Of a stretch of 64,000 bases of DNA, positions 1 to 10,015 are shown in pieces. Position numbers and translations under genes: made by a program. The DNA is from Serinus canaria (Eukaryota > Chordata > Aves > Passeriformes > Fringillidae). The notes under the pieces were generated by a model. The model saw nothing but the letters and a program-made list of their open reading frames with translations. It ran no database searches and was not told where the DNA came from. The stretch spans positions 34,372,977-34,436,976 of the forward strand of contig NC_066320.1 of assembly GCF_022539315.1 (NCBI RefSeq), written 5' to 3'. Numbering within the stretch: position 1 is the stretch's first letter; every line of letters begins with the position of its first letter.

Positions 1-560
1 GCTGGGAGCAGAGCTGCTGGCCCTGCTGAGGGCTGCAGGGTCACCCTGGGGCTGGGCAGGGATTGTTCTGTGTGTGCTGGGCTGGGAGCAGAGCTGCTGG
101 CCCTGCTGAGGGGTGTAGGGTCACCCTGGGCTGGGCAGGGATTGCTGTGTGTGCTGGGCTGGGAGCAGAGCTGCTGGCCCTGCTGAGGGCTGCAGGGTCA
201 CCCTGGGCTGGGCAGGGATTGTTCTGTGTGTGCTGGGCTGGGAGCAGAGCTGCTGGCCCTGCTGAGGGCTGCAGGGTCACCCTGGGCTGGGCAGGGATTG
301 TTCTGTGTGTGCTGGGCTGGGAGCAGAGCTGCTGGCCCTGCTGAGGGCTGCAGGGTCACCCTGGGCTGGGCAGGGATTGTTCTGTGTGTGCTGGGCTGGG
401 AGCAGAGCTGCTGGCCCTGCTGAGGGCTGCAGGGTCACCCTGGGGCTGGGCAGGGATTGCTGTGTGTGCTGGGCTGGGAGCAGAGCTGCTGGCCCTGCTG
501 AGGGCTGCAGGGTCACCCTGGGGCTGGGCAGAGCCTGGAATGGCAGAGCTGGAGCTGAAG
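1..560. repeat. 79-bp GC-rich minisatellite, seven copies, cut by window edge
   Basis: The phrase GCTGGGAGCAGAGCTGCTGG recurs at 1, 81, 158, 237, 316, 395 and 473, giving periods of 77-80 bp. Copies differ by a few substitutions and by TTCTGTGT versus CTGTGT in the linker. The first copy starts at base 1, so the array probably continues to the left. The last copy runs into a unique tail (CAGAGCCTGGAATGGCAGAG) ending near 560. Open frames of 60-105 codons on both strands follow from the low stop content of the unit and are not genes. A single monomer with the same tail occurs at 33145-33265. Confidence 0.95.
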
Positions 561-611
561 GCATGAGCAGACTGAAGGGAAAGAACAGAGGAGAGAAGGG
601 AATGAAGGGGG

Positions 612-815
612 AGATGGCCTGAGGTGGCCCCAGGGAGGTTCAGGTGGGACATGAGGGAGATTTCCTCGCTGCAGGGCTGCCAGTGCCATCTCTGGACGTG
701 TCCTAAACAATCAGATGTGATGCTACAGCCGGTGGGCATGCTGGGACTGTGCTGAAGGTTGGATTTGATGATCTTGGAGGACTTTTCCCAGCTTGACACT
801 TCAATGATTCTCTGC
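612..815 (+). mobile_element. CR1 LINE 3' fragment (old, diverged)
   Basis: The segment follows the order of an avian CR1 3' untranslated region: a GGGAGGTTCAGGTGGGACAT-like start, a degraded middle, then GGTTGGATTTGATGATCTTG, GGACTTTTCCCAGC and a closing ATGATTCT near 805. It belongs to the subfamily whose tail reads 'gatgatcttggaggacttttcc', unlike the more numerous 'ggtgtccctgccatggcagg' tails elsewhere in the window. Divergence suggests an old insertion. No reverse-transcriptase or endonuclease coding sequence is left. Confidence 0.75.
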
Positions 816-2984
816 CTCTGCCTGCCCAGCCTTTCCTGAAGGTTTGGGGCACTTAGGTGCTCAAACCCTGTTTGTGTGCACAGGCCCTTACTGTGCCCAC
901 CCCACCCCGGGTAGGAGCTGATTTCCCTGGGATTCCTGCAGAATAAATGGGAATAAAAGCCCGTGGGTGGCCCCTGAGGGCAGCAGTGCAGGAGGGTGTG
1001 CAGGGCCCTGAGCTGGCAGGGAGCATCGCTCACCAAAGCTGCTAACACAGCCTGTTTTCTGCTCGGGCGAGCAAGATATCCTCACAGGAGGGCCTGGGCA
1101 GCTCGGAAATAGCAACTCCTTATGCATGATGTAATTCACTGGAAGCTTCACCGAGCTGGAAGTGCCTGACCTTTTGATCCTGGCCAAATAAATGAGCAGC
1201 CCGAGGAAGCTCAGGAGCTCTGTGCCCTCAGAGCAGGACAGGGCACCTGAAGGCTGAGGAGTTTAAGGCGTTTCTTTCTGTTATTTTCACTTTAACGAAC
1301 CAAGACTTGGGGAAAAAACATGTAAGAATTTATTTAAAGTGCTGGTCAAAAAACCCCTTCAAAATCCATTTGCCCAAAGGTTGAAAGAGTGTCTTTGCAA
1401 GGTGGGAAACTCCACATGAACTGTGCTCAGCTATTAATTGAGATTGGAGAGAGGGGGAGAGGGAATCTTCAGCCATCACATCTGCTTTGATTGGCCATCT
1501 AAAAAAGGTAATTCTGCTTTCAGAGTGATGCTGTGTGAGGATCTCTCTTCTTCCCAGGAGATTTCCTCCAAAAAGGAGTTGTGTAAGTGCTCCTGCCTCC
1601 CCTCCAGGCCTATTTCAAGCTTCTAATCTGACATCTAATACTGATTGGTGCCTCTTTCCCTCTCATGCATTTGAATTTGTTCCAGATATAAAAGGAAATG
1701 GAAATGAAAAAAACTCTGGTTGTGTCTAGTCAGTCTTAGGAGGTTCCTGAAACATAACCCTGGTTGTGTCTGCAGGACTGAGGGCTGCATCTGCAGGGCT
1801 GGCAAAGCCATTGTCCCAAACCCTGTCCCATGGGATCGTCCCCTTCTGTCCCACTGGCAGAGCAGCACCTGGAGCAGGACTGCAGAGTAAAGCCTGGAAG
1901 AGGAATGAATGCTCTCAGGAACTCCCAGGGAGCAGCTCAGGCTCAGATAAACATCAGAGCTGACTTTTGTCCCATCCAAGGCCTCCCAGGCAAGGCTTGG
2001 TGGGTCAGACCCACCGGGGAGAGGGGAGCCCCAGAGCAGGGCTGGGAGGGGGCACAGGCCAGCCCTGAGCAGCCTGGGGACCAGCAGGCAACCAAACCTG
2101 GGGCTGGGCTCCTCTCTGCTGGACACCAGCCCCTGCTCTCGGGGGAAATCCACACTTCTGAGACAGCTCAGCCTCCCTGCTCTGGAAGGAAAAGCGAGAT
2201 GGGAACGTGGGCTCAGCCTTCAGTGGGGGCTGCTGTCCCACCAGGGCTCTGCACGTGGGCAAAGAGCCTCCCCAGGCACAGGCAGGGACCACGGCAAGGA
2301 GGGACGAGGGAAACCCCAACAGGTCTGAGACAGCAGGAGAGGAAAGCACAGCACAGCAAACACAGCTGAGGATTCTGCCTCCTCCTGCCCACCCTCCCTC
2401 AGGAACACTCACACAGAGCTCCTGAACACCAGCCAAGGAGCTGTGGTGCTGATTACTGAATTCTTCCTGTGGCCATTTAGGTTACAAACAGGGCTACTGA
2501 TCCTAAACCTGCAGCACTAAAGTGATTCCCAGTAATGCACGGCCAGCTCTGAAATCCTGGAGTTAATTTTAACCATCGCTCTCAGAAATAGGCTGCCTTG
2601 TCCTGACAAATCTATCTGGGCCATATTGTGAGGAGAACTATCAATATTTGAATAAATTTTACATGCCAGCAAACTAAAATTATCTTTACATCGATTCAGC
2701 AGCAACTGCTCCAGCAGGGGCTGGATGGAATGGCCAATAAATTGACAAATCCACAAAACAGAATGGGAGAAACATTAAAAAAACGGGTGGCTGGCTGCTC
2801 CCTGCCCTCTCCCATTTCCCATGCAATGCACTCAGGTCTGTCTGAGCAGGAGCAGCCGTGGCTGGTGCAGTCCCTGGGCTCAGCCAGCCCTGCCCTGGCC
2901 CAGGCTCAGCTCAGCCCCACGGATCTGCCCCTTCCCGGGCTCCCCCAGCCTGCTGCTCCCTGGGACCGGCACGGGGCACGCTGC
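816..2984. other. Single-copy non-coding stretch, no gene seen
   Basis: This 2.2 kb alternates AT-rich blocks (about 1060-1740 and 2430-2800) with GC-rich blocks (about 1780-2420). Open frames reach 179 codons but are confined to the GC-rich part, overlap on both strands and show no recognisable domain. No convincing splice sites, polyadenylation context or RNA gene was noticed. The AT-rich blocks have the texture of ancient single-copy DNA and could include conserved non-coding elements. Confidence 0.5.
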
Positions 2985-3615
2985 CCTGGGAACACTGCAC
3001 ACCCGGGGCTGGGAATGTCCCACCCTCTGGGCTGGAACACTGCACACCTGGGGCTGGGAATGTCCCACCCTGAGCTGGAACACCGCACACCTGGGGCTGG
3101 GAATGTCCCACCCTCTGAGGCTGGAACACCGCACACCTGGGGCTGGGAATGTCCCACCCTCTGGGCTGGAACACCGCACACCTGGGGCTGGGAATGTCCC
3201 ACCCGTGCTGGCACGACCTGGCGGAACCCACGGACTGCACACCTGGGGCTGGGAATGTCCCACCCTCTGAGCTGGAACACTGCACACCTGGGGATGGGAA
3301 TGTCCCACCCTGTGAGCTGGAACACTGCACACCTGGGGCTGGGAATGTCCCACCCTGTGAGCTGGAACACTGCACACCTGGGGCTGGGAATGTCCCACCC
3401 TCTGAGCTGGAACACTGCACACCTGGGGCTGGGAATGTCCCACCCTCTGAGCTGGAACACTGCACACCCGGGGCTGGGAATCCCCCCGTGAGCTGGAATC
3501 TCGCAGCACACGGGGCTGGAATGTCCCCCACCCTCTGGGCTGGAACACTGCACACCTGGGGCTGGGAATGTCCCACCCTCTGGGCTGGAACACCGCACAC
3601 CTGGGGCTGGGAACA
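2985..3615. repeat. 45-bp minisatellite, about 14 copies
   Basis: The unit contains GGGGCTGGGAATGTCCCACC followed by CTCTGAGCTGGAACACTGCA; the GGCTGGGAATGTCCC core recurs about every 45 bp from 3006 to 3605. One copy near 3200-3240 carries an unrelated insertion (GCACGACCTGGCGG), and the copies near 3480-3520 are degenerate. Each 45-mer looks like two related half-units (GCTGGGAAT... and GCTGGAACA...) of about 22 bp. The period is divisible by three, so one strand stays open for up to 415 codons (2906-4153, minus). I do not regard that frame as a gene. Confidence 0.95.
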
Positions 3616-4050
3616 TGGCACATCTTGAGCTGAGAACATTGCACGCTTTGAGCTGGGAATAATTCCACATTTTGAGCTGGGAATATCCCATACTTTGAGC
3701 TGGGAACACTGCACGTCTTGGTCTGGGAATAATTCCACACATTGGCCTGGGAATAATTCCATGTCTTGAGCTGGGAATATTGCATGCTTTGAGCGGGGAA
3801 TAATTCCACATTTTAAGCTGGGAATAATTCCATGCTTTAAGCCAGGAATATCCCACACTTTGAGACAGGAATAATTCCATGTTTTGAGCTGGGAATAATT
3901 CCACATCTCTAGCTGGGAACACTGCACACTTTAAGCTGGGAACGTTCCACATTTTGAGCTGGGAATAATTCCACATCTTGATCTGGGAGCATTTGACACT
4001 TGGAGCCAGGAATAATTCCACACTTTTTGTGAGCTGGGAATAGCCCACAC
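3616..4050. repeat. Diverged 22-24-bp tandem repeat adjoining the 45-bp array
   Basis: About 18 units built on TTTGAGCTGGGAATAATTCC, with variants ending in CACAT, CATGCT, CATAC or ACTGCAC. It continues directly from the 45-bp array and shares the GAGCTGGGAA core, but it is AT-richer and much less uniform. The likeliest reading is that this is the older, short-period form and that the 45-mer is a dimer of two variants that later expanded. Confidence 0.9.
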
Positions 4051-4671
4051 TCTGTCCCCCAGGCAGCACTGCCAGCTCTGGGGCTGTGCTGCTCCTGCAC
4101 TGAGGGGATGTCACCCTCACACCCTGCAGGGAAGGAACAGAGCAAACCCTCATGGAGTTCCCAGCTCTGCCTGGAGTTGCCCCAGGCTGTAACCCTGCAC
4201 CTCTCAGTGAGTGCCAGGCTGGAAATGGCCCGGCAGAGCCTCTTCCCAGGCCTGTTCCTCACAGGGGCTCAGCCCCTGGCCCTGAGAGAGGAGCTGGACT
4301 GGCCTGGCTGCCGGGCTCCAGCAGGGCTGAGCACGAACCTGCCGTGCCCACGGAGGGACCCAGCTGGGGGAGGATGAGGGGAGCTCCCACCTGAGCTCAG
4401 CACTGCTCCTCTCCAGGGGCTCAGTGCCAGCCACAGAAATGCCACAGAGAAATCTCCTCTTCGATCAAACACTTCTGGTTTGCCTTAAAAAACAAAACAA
4501 AGTGATTGCTGGGGGTGAGGTGTGACTGAGGCAGAGCCCGGGTCCCCAGCCCTGCCAGAGCTCAGTGCGGGGCACCCAGAGCATGCACAGCCAGGGGAGG
4601 GGATTCACAACAAAACCACTGCAAACACCACCTCAAACAGCCAATTCCCAATTCCCATTAGAGCTCACAAG
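4051..4671. other. GC-rich single-copy stretch, no gene seen
   Basis: The first 400 bases are GC-rich and carry overlapping short open frames on both strands. A small AAACAAAACAAA tract lies near 4489. Nothing beyond this is recognisable. Confidence 0.45.
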
Positions 4672-5064
4672 AGCCCAGCCTGGGTTGGGTGGGAGGGACC
4701 CCAAATCCCGCCCAGTGCCACCCCTGCCATGGCAGGGACACCTTCCCCTGTCCCAGGTGCTCCCAGCCCCAGGGTCCAGCCTGGCCTTGGGCACTGCCAG
4801 GGATCCAGGGGCAGCCCCAGCTGCTCTGGGCACCCTGTGCCAGGGCCTGCCCACCCTGCCAGGGAACAATTCCTGCCCAAAATCCCATCCATCCCTGCCC
4901 CTGGCAGTGGGAGCCATTCCCTGGGTCCTGTCCCTCCATCCTTGTCCCCAGTCCCTCCCCAGCTCTCCTGGAGCCCCTCCAGGCCCTGGCAGGGCTCTGA
5001 GCTCTCCCTGGAGCTGCTCCTGCCCAGATGAGCCCCCCCAGGTGTCCCAGGCTGGCTCCACTTT
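4672..5064 (-). mobile_element. CR1 LINE 3' end, ~390 bp
   Basis: Read on the minus strand it matches the common songbird CR1 tail: CTGGGCAGGAGCAGCTCCAG-like start, GGAGAGGGACTGGGGACAAGG, AATTGTTCCCTGGCAGGGTG, GGCAGTGCCCAAGGCCAGGC, GGTGTCCCTGCCATGGCAGG and a final GGGTCCCTCCCACCC. It is 5' truncated, as most CR1 insertions are. Frames of 140-194 codons across it derive from the CR1 untranslated region. Confidence 0.88.
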
Positions 5065-5857
5065 GTGTTCTCCTGGGGCAGCTCCACGATTTTCTAAAAT
5101 CCACAAACATCAGCAGAGCCAAGCTCTGAGCACACCCTGGGCAAGCTGAGATGTCCCACCCAGGGAACTGCATTTTGATTTTTATTTATTTACACAGTCT
5201 GATATTTCTAAATATTCAACTGAAACATACGTTTGACGAGCAAAGCTCTCCATGCTAATAATCTCCAAAATATCCCAGGCTCCCTAAAACCTGAGCTTCA
5301 GGGAGAACAAACAGCACTGCTGCAACCTGCACAAAGTTAATTTTTTCACTCTGCTGCCTCTTCCATTTTCCAGCCCTATTTCTATTCCTAATTAAGCAAA
5401 CTTGAGTGTGATGCAGAAATACAAGGAGGAGCAGTTGAATTTGGAGACATTAAGAGAATTTTAAATGTCATGGTTTTAGCCTCAAAACTGAATTCAGGTG
5501 AAGAAAAAGTAAGTAAGTAAAATATATATTTTTAGTCCTCCACGTACCCCTCTATTAGCCACAATTACAACACTTCAAAGCACATTAATTTCCTGCTTTC
5601 AAGTTTTCTATAGCAACAGTTTGTTGAAAGAGTTTGATTTCATTATATTATGCCAATACTACCCCGGTAGAAATTTCAATCTCTTTAGACAGAAAGAAGT
5701 GCAAAAAATTACATTAACAACGAGCAGAAAGAAATTGAAGCTCTCGGTGCCTCCTAATTTATGCCATTTTCCTGCGGGTTTTTCAAACCTCTTTTCCCTG
5801 GCAGCTTGGTGCCGCCCCTTGAGTGCAGTTTGTGTTTCACAGGGGGAGCAGCTGGGC
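5065..5857. other. AT-rich single-copy stretch
   Basis: Markedly AT-rich between about 5160 and 5790, with runs such as TTTTTATTTATTTA near 5178 and an AAGTAAGTAAGTAAAATATA tract near 5509. It contrasts with the GC-rich arrays on both sides and resembles ancient single-copy DNA. No coding exon is visible. Confidence 0.45.
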
Positions 5858-5885
5858 AGAGGGAGGGAGGGAGGGAGGGAGGGAA
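5858..5885 (+). repeat. (GGGA)n microsatellite
   Basis: Six to seven uninterrupted GGGA units. The run satisfies the simple four-run G-quadruplex pattern on the plus strand. Confidence 0.9.
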
Positions 5886-6005
5886 ATCCAGCGGCAGCAG
5901 CAGCAGCTGGGCTGGCACTGCTGAGCACCCAGCACGGAGTCTGCAGGGCAGGGACAGGGACAGGGACCCGGGAAAGGCTGCGGGATCCAGGGGGAGCCAG
6001 AGGCA

Positions 6006-6595
6006 TCCAGGGATCAGAGCCACACCTGGGGATCCAGGGGGATCCAGGGCTCAGAGCCACACCTGGGGATCCAGGGGGGATCCAGAGCTGCCAGCCATAC
6101 CTGGGGATCCAGGGGGATCCAGGGCTCAGAGCCATACCTGGGGATCCAGGGGGATCCAGAGCTGCCAGCCATACCTGGGGATCCAGGGAGGATCCAGGGC
6201 TCAGAGCCATACCTGGGGATCCAGGGGGGATCCAGAGCTGCCAGCCATACCTGGGGATCCAGGGAGGATCCAGGGCTCAGAGCCATACCTGGGGATCCAG
6301 GGGGATCCAGAGCTGCCAGCCATACCTGGGGATCCAGGGGGGATCCAGAGCTGCCAGCCATACCTGGGGATCCAGGGGGGATCCAGGGGGGATCCAGAGC
6401 TGCCAGCCATACCTGGGGATCCAGGGGGAGCCAGGGCTGCCAGCCATACCTGGGGATTCAGGGAGGATCCAGAGCTCAGAGCCACACCTGGGGATCCAGG
6501 GGGGATCCCAGGATCAGAGCCATACCTGGGGATCCAGGGGGAGCCAGGGCTGCCAGCCACACCTGGGGGTCCAGGGGGGATCCCAGGCTCCCACC
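6006..6595. repeat. 37-bp minisatellite with alternating A/B units, dense in GGATCC
   Basis: About 15 copies of a 37-38-bp unit made of CCTGGGGATCCAGGGGGATC plus one of two endings: type A (AGGGCTCAGAGCCATA) or type B (AGAGCTGCCAGCCATA). From about 6045 to 6330 the order is B A B A B A B A B, giving a 75-76-bp higher-order dimer; later units break the alternation. Most units carry two GGATCC palindromes. Long plus-strand frames (282 and 397 codons) run through it only because stops are absent from the unit. Confidence 0.95.
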
Positions 6596-6654
6596 TGGTC
6601 AGGCTTTAACAAGGCTGTGTCCCCCTGGGCATCTCTTTGCAGGTTCTCCATCCA

Positions 6655-7130
6655 GCCCTGGATCCCCAAACTCAAGAAGCACTTGGAGCTGCTGGAGAGA
6701 ACCCCTGGAGCTGCTGCAGGGCTGGAGCCCCTCTGGAGCCAGGCTGGGACACCTGGGGGGCTCACCTGGGCAGGAGCAGCTCCAGGGAGGGCTCAGAGCC
6801 CTGCCAGGGCCTGAAGGGGCTCCAGAAGAGCTGGAGAGGGACTGGAGACAAGGATGGAGGGACAGGACCCAGGGAATGGCTCCCAGTGCCAGAGGGCAGG
6901 GATGGATGGGATATTGGGAACTGGGAATTGTTCCCTGGCAGGGTGGGCAGGCCCTGGCACAGGGTGCCCAGAGCAGCTGGGGCTGCCCCTGGATCCCTGG
7001 CAGTGCCCAAGGCCAGGCTGGACACTGGGGCTGGGAGCACCTGGGACAGGGGAAGGTGTCCCTGCCATGGCAGGGGTGGCACTGGGGGGATTTGGGGTCC
7101 CTCCCACCCAAACCCTTACTGGGATTCTCT
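6655..7130 (+). mobile_element. CR1 LINE 3' end, ~475 bp
   Basis: The longest CR1 tail in the window. It begins in the upstream part of the CR1 3' region (GGAGCTGCTGGAGAGAACCC, GGCTGGAGCCCCTCTGGAGC), continues through GGGACTGGAGACAAGGATGG and TTGTTCCCTGGCAGGGTGGG, and ends at TGGGGTCCCTCCCACCCAAA followed by ACTGGGATTCTC. It lies about 60 bp after the GGATCC-rich array. Confidence 0.88.
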
Positions 7131-7526
7131 TGCTTCTCTGCCCCTCTGCAGATGCTCGCTGTGACAAGAGGGACAGCAGGACCAGGGGAGCCCTGAGCAC
7201 CCAGGGGACCAACAAAGCCCTGCAGCACTCAGTGTCACCCTAACCCAGCAGATTAATTGGCAATGAGTTCTGCTTAACCACTTCTCCTAAGACAAGTTGG
7301 AAAAAAATTCAATAAAACTTGTGTTAAGCTGATTGCACGCTGCAGTACAAACAAAGTCTGGAGCAGCCTAATCCTCTTACACCAGGGAACAGGTTCCTAA
7401 AGTCATTATTTAATAAGATTAAATACTGCAGGTCATAAAAATTAATTTATACAGCTGCCATGGTTTAAAAACTGCATGTCTGCAGAGTGGGACAGATTTC
7501 CTTCCCGTGGAGAGGCAAAGGTGAGC
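7131..7526. other. Single-copy stretch between two CR1 fragments
   Basis: AT-rich in the middle (about 7240-7480), with AATAAA inside TTCAATAAAACTTGTG near 7309 and several TTAA/TAAT motifs. No ORF or gene signal accompanies the isolated AATAAA. Confidence 0.4.
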
Positions 7527-7625
7527 ACGAGCTGGGGCTGCCCTGGATCCCTGGCAGTGCCCATGGCTGGGCACTGGGGCTGGGAGCACCTGGGACAGGG
7601 AAAGGTGTCCCTGCCCTGGCACAGC
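7527..7625 (+). mobile_element. Short CR1 3' fragment
   Basis: About 100 bp of the CR1 tail: GAGCTGGGGCTGCCCTGGAT, then GGCTGGGAGCACCTGGGACA and AAGGTGTCCCTGCCCTGGCA. The normal 3' terminus is missing, so this is a broken copy. A TAAT-rich single-copy sequence flanks it on the left. Confidence 0.75.
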
Positions 7626-7960
7626 ATGAAACCTTCTCTTTGAAGGCAAACATTCACTTAAAATTGTTCCAAAATTATTTTTAAAAATCCCTTTCAGGCA
7701 CAGAGGTCCCGAACTCCCTCCCAGCCACACTGATTTCACCAAAATGAGGAAATGAAAGGCTTGGACTTCATGAGGCCTTTTCTTACTTTACCCAAACCTC
7801 ACTTAACCCTTTTATCCCTTGCCCCACGTTACCACATTTTGCTCCTGAGGCCTAAAAGAGGGAGGGAAGAGAGGACAAAGGCACCCATCAGCACTCTGCT
7901 GCTCACTCATGGAACTGCTGTGCTAGAGTCTTGGAATCCTCAAACAACAAAAGCACTTCT
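7626..7960. other. Single-copy stretch, no gene seen
   Basis: Mixed base composition with a purine-rich run (AGAGGGAGGGAAGAGAGGAC) near 7857. Nothing else stands out before the AT block that follows. Confidence 0.4.
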
Positions 7961-8210
7961 TACATTAGAAAAAGGAAGCAATACAAATAAATATATATAT
8001 ATAAAATTATAAATATTATGTAAATATACTATATATAATATTTCTATAGAAAATATTTATATTTTTATACATAAATATTATATATAATATTATAATATTT
8101 ATTATATATTATATAATGTATTTATATTTTATATAATATGTATATATATTATTACAAATATTATATACATATACATATACACATACATACATACATATAT
8201 ATATATATGC

Positions 8211-8292
<82 letters not shown>
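7961..8292. repeat. AT-rich low-complexity block with long (AT)n
   Basis: About 330 bp that are almost entirely A and T. The left part is irregular (TATAATATTATAATATTTAT-like). The right part holds (CATA)n near 8165-8195 and two long ATATAT runs at about 8217-8252 and 8259-8290. It is strongly self-complementary, so it could extrude cruciforms and is a likely site of length polymorphism. Confidence 0.95.
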
Positions 8293-8295
<3 letters not shown>

Positions 8296-8332
8296 CCTGG
8301 TTACAACACATCTGTTTTCATTTGGAACTGCC

Positions 8333-8364
8333 AATCCTAACCCCTAAAACCCTAATCCTAACCC
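8333..8364 (-). repeat. Degenerate telomere-like (CCCTAA)n tract
   Basis: About 30 bp reading CCTAACCCCTAAAACCCTAA then TCCTAACCCA, roughly five imperfect CCCTAA units, placed 40 bp after the AT block. It is too short to be a telomere. It may be an interstitial telomeric fragment left by break repair, or chance. Confidence 0.5.
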
Positions 8365-8399
8365 AGCCTAAGCCTGGCCCCGTGCTGTTTCCTGGGGAA

Positions 8400-8690
8400 C
8401 ATCCCCCAGCTCAGGCAGTGCCTTGGCTGCTGCTGTGTTCCACCCCTCGGGATCAGGGACTGGGAGGCTGGAAGAGCCCTCCCAACCATCCCACCCAGCC
8501 CTTCCCAGCAGGGCCAAGGCCACCACTGCCCCTGTCCCCCCGTGCCACATCCACAGGGCTGTGAGATCCCCCCAGGATGGGAGGGCTGGGCAGCCCTTCC
8601 CACAGAGAAACAATTCCAAATACCCAACCCAGACCTCTCCTGGCCCAGCCTGAGCCCGTGCCCACCCTCCCACCCTGCCCAAAGAGAAAT
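8400..8690 (-). mobile_element. CR1 LINE 3' fragment (diverged subfamily)
   Basis: On the minus strand the parts line up with the CR1 copies at 42.5 and 51.7 kb: GGCTGGGCCAGGAGAGGTCT, CCACAGGGCTGTGAGATCCC-type centre, and a 3' part that reads GGATGGTTGGGAGGGCTCTT. That last element corresponds to the CR1 'ggttggactggatg...ggcttttcc' tail. The match is patchier than for the other copies. Confidence 0.6.
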
Positions 8691-9432
8691 CCAGCAGTGT
8701 CCCCAGTTAAAACAATCCATCATTGTTTGGGCACTGTACGTGGAAGAGCAGAGGCTGCAGCCACAGAGAGCATTCTCAGCGCTGGCATTTTCTCAGGCAA
8801 TATTTCAACAAGAGGAAAAAGCCTTCCATCACCTCCTGGAAACGCCAGCTCGCAGAGAAATAAATATCTCTTTTGTATCAAAGCGATTCCCAATCCCTTT
8901 GATAAATCTTACCACTGTGCAGTTGAAACAAGCCCATGAAGGGCTGGAAGGATCATCGAAATGCATCTGAACAAGTCTGTTTATTTTGTATTCCGGAGCG
9001 CATGGCGCCAGCCCGCAGAGCTCCTCCATTAGTCTTTAAAAATAGTATTAAAGGACATTTCCGTCTATTTAAATTATGTCTATTTTCATTTAAATGAGTT
9101 GCTAAATAACAAGCTCCACGCTGGAGTGTGTGACTGTGAGAAATACACTTCAAACAAAACAAATTAGAGAACCTGGAAATTGCTACAGCAGAGCAAGGAC
9201 ATATTTTTGGGCAAAAGTAAACAGAGAACAACAGCAAGTCATCAAAAATATGGTAATGAACCCCCCGTGCTCCATGTGTGAGGAACAGCACACAGGGAGA
9301 GGCTCACTGCACTCCTGTGACGGCTTTATTCATAAAACAATCACAGAACTGGCACTTCCCTCCTGGAGAGGGACTGATGCCCTTCCCTGGCCTGGCTCCT
9401 CTGCAGGGCGCTGGGAATTCCAAGTTGTGCCA
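8691..9432. other. AT-rich single-copy island, candidate conserved non-coding element
   Basis: From about 8840 to 9260 the sequence is non-repetitive and rich in TAAAT, ATTA and TTTAAA words, for example TATTTAAATTATGTCTATTT near 9065 and CATTTAAATGAG near 9089. There is no sustained open frame. This texture is typical of vertebrate conserved regulatory DNA, but conservation cannot be tested here. Confidence 0.35.
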
Positions 9433-9740
9433 CCTCCATCCCTCCATCCCTCCATCCATCCATCCATCCATCCATCCATCCATCCATCCCTCCATCCATC
9501 CATCCATCCATCCCTCCATCCATCCATCCATCCATCCATCCATCCATCCATCCATCCATCCATCCATCCATCCATCCATCCATCCATCCATCCATCCATC
9601 CATCCATCCATCCATCCATCCATCCATCCATCCATCCATCCATCCATCCATCCATCCATCCATCATCCATCCATCCATCCATCCATCCATCCATCCATCC
9701 ATCCATCCATCCATCCATCCATCCATCCATCCATCCCTCC
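9433..9740 (+). repeat. (CATC)n tetranucleotide microsatellite, ~300 bp
   Basis: Roughly 75 CATC/ATCC units. The left edge is interrupted by CCTCC variants, the middle is pure for about 140 bp, and a single 3-bp phase slip (CATCATCC) occurs at about 9661. A length of this kind is usually highly polymorphic. Translated frames give SIHP or MDGW repeats and are meaningless. Confidence 0.98.
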
Positions 9741-10015
9741 CCAGGGCTCAGGGGGGCTCAGCAGAGCTCCCTGGCCAGCTCAGGGACAGGAGGATCAGTT
9801 GAGCTCTCCACCCTGGAGGTGTGGGATTTAGAGGAGCTGAGTGGAGTAAAACAGAAACAAACCCCAAGGAATGTTGGCATGAAGGTTGGGACGCCCAGAG
9901 CTCAGCACCTCTGCTGTCATCACATTTCTCCAGCTGGTAAAAAACATTGGGACTGAGCTCTATAGGAGTCAAATCTCATGGGAATAAAGTCTGGCTCTGC
10001 TGGCTTTGGATCAGA
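9741..10015. other. Single-copy stretch, no gene seen
   Basis: About 275 bp between the CATC tract and the next CR1 tail, with no recognisable feature. Confidence 0.4.

Noticed and set aside
2906..4153. Minus-strand open frame of 415 codons
   Set aside because: It coincides with the 45-bp and 23-bp tandem repeats, has overlapping frames of similar length in other phases, and contains no recognisable domain.
6006..6595. CRISPR-like array of regularly spaced repeats
   Set aside because: Units are contiguous without unique spacers, the context is vertebrate, and no cas-type genes exist. The same applies to the other regular arrays.
5621..6814. Plus-strand open frame of 397 codons
   Set aside because: Most of its length is the 37-bp GGATCC array followed by a CR1 untranslated region; the non-repeat start is AT-rich single-copy DNA without exon features.
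7300..7325. AATAAA as a gene polyadenylation signal
   Set aside because: No open frame, splice signals or GT-rich downstream context support a transcript end there; AATAAA is expected by chance in AT-rich DNA.
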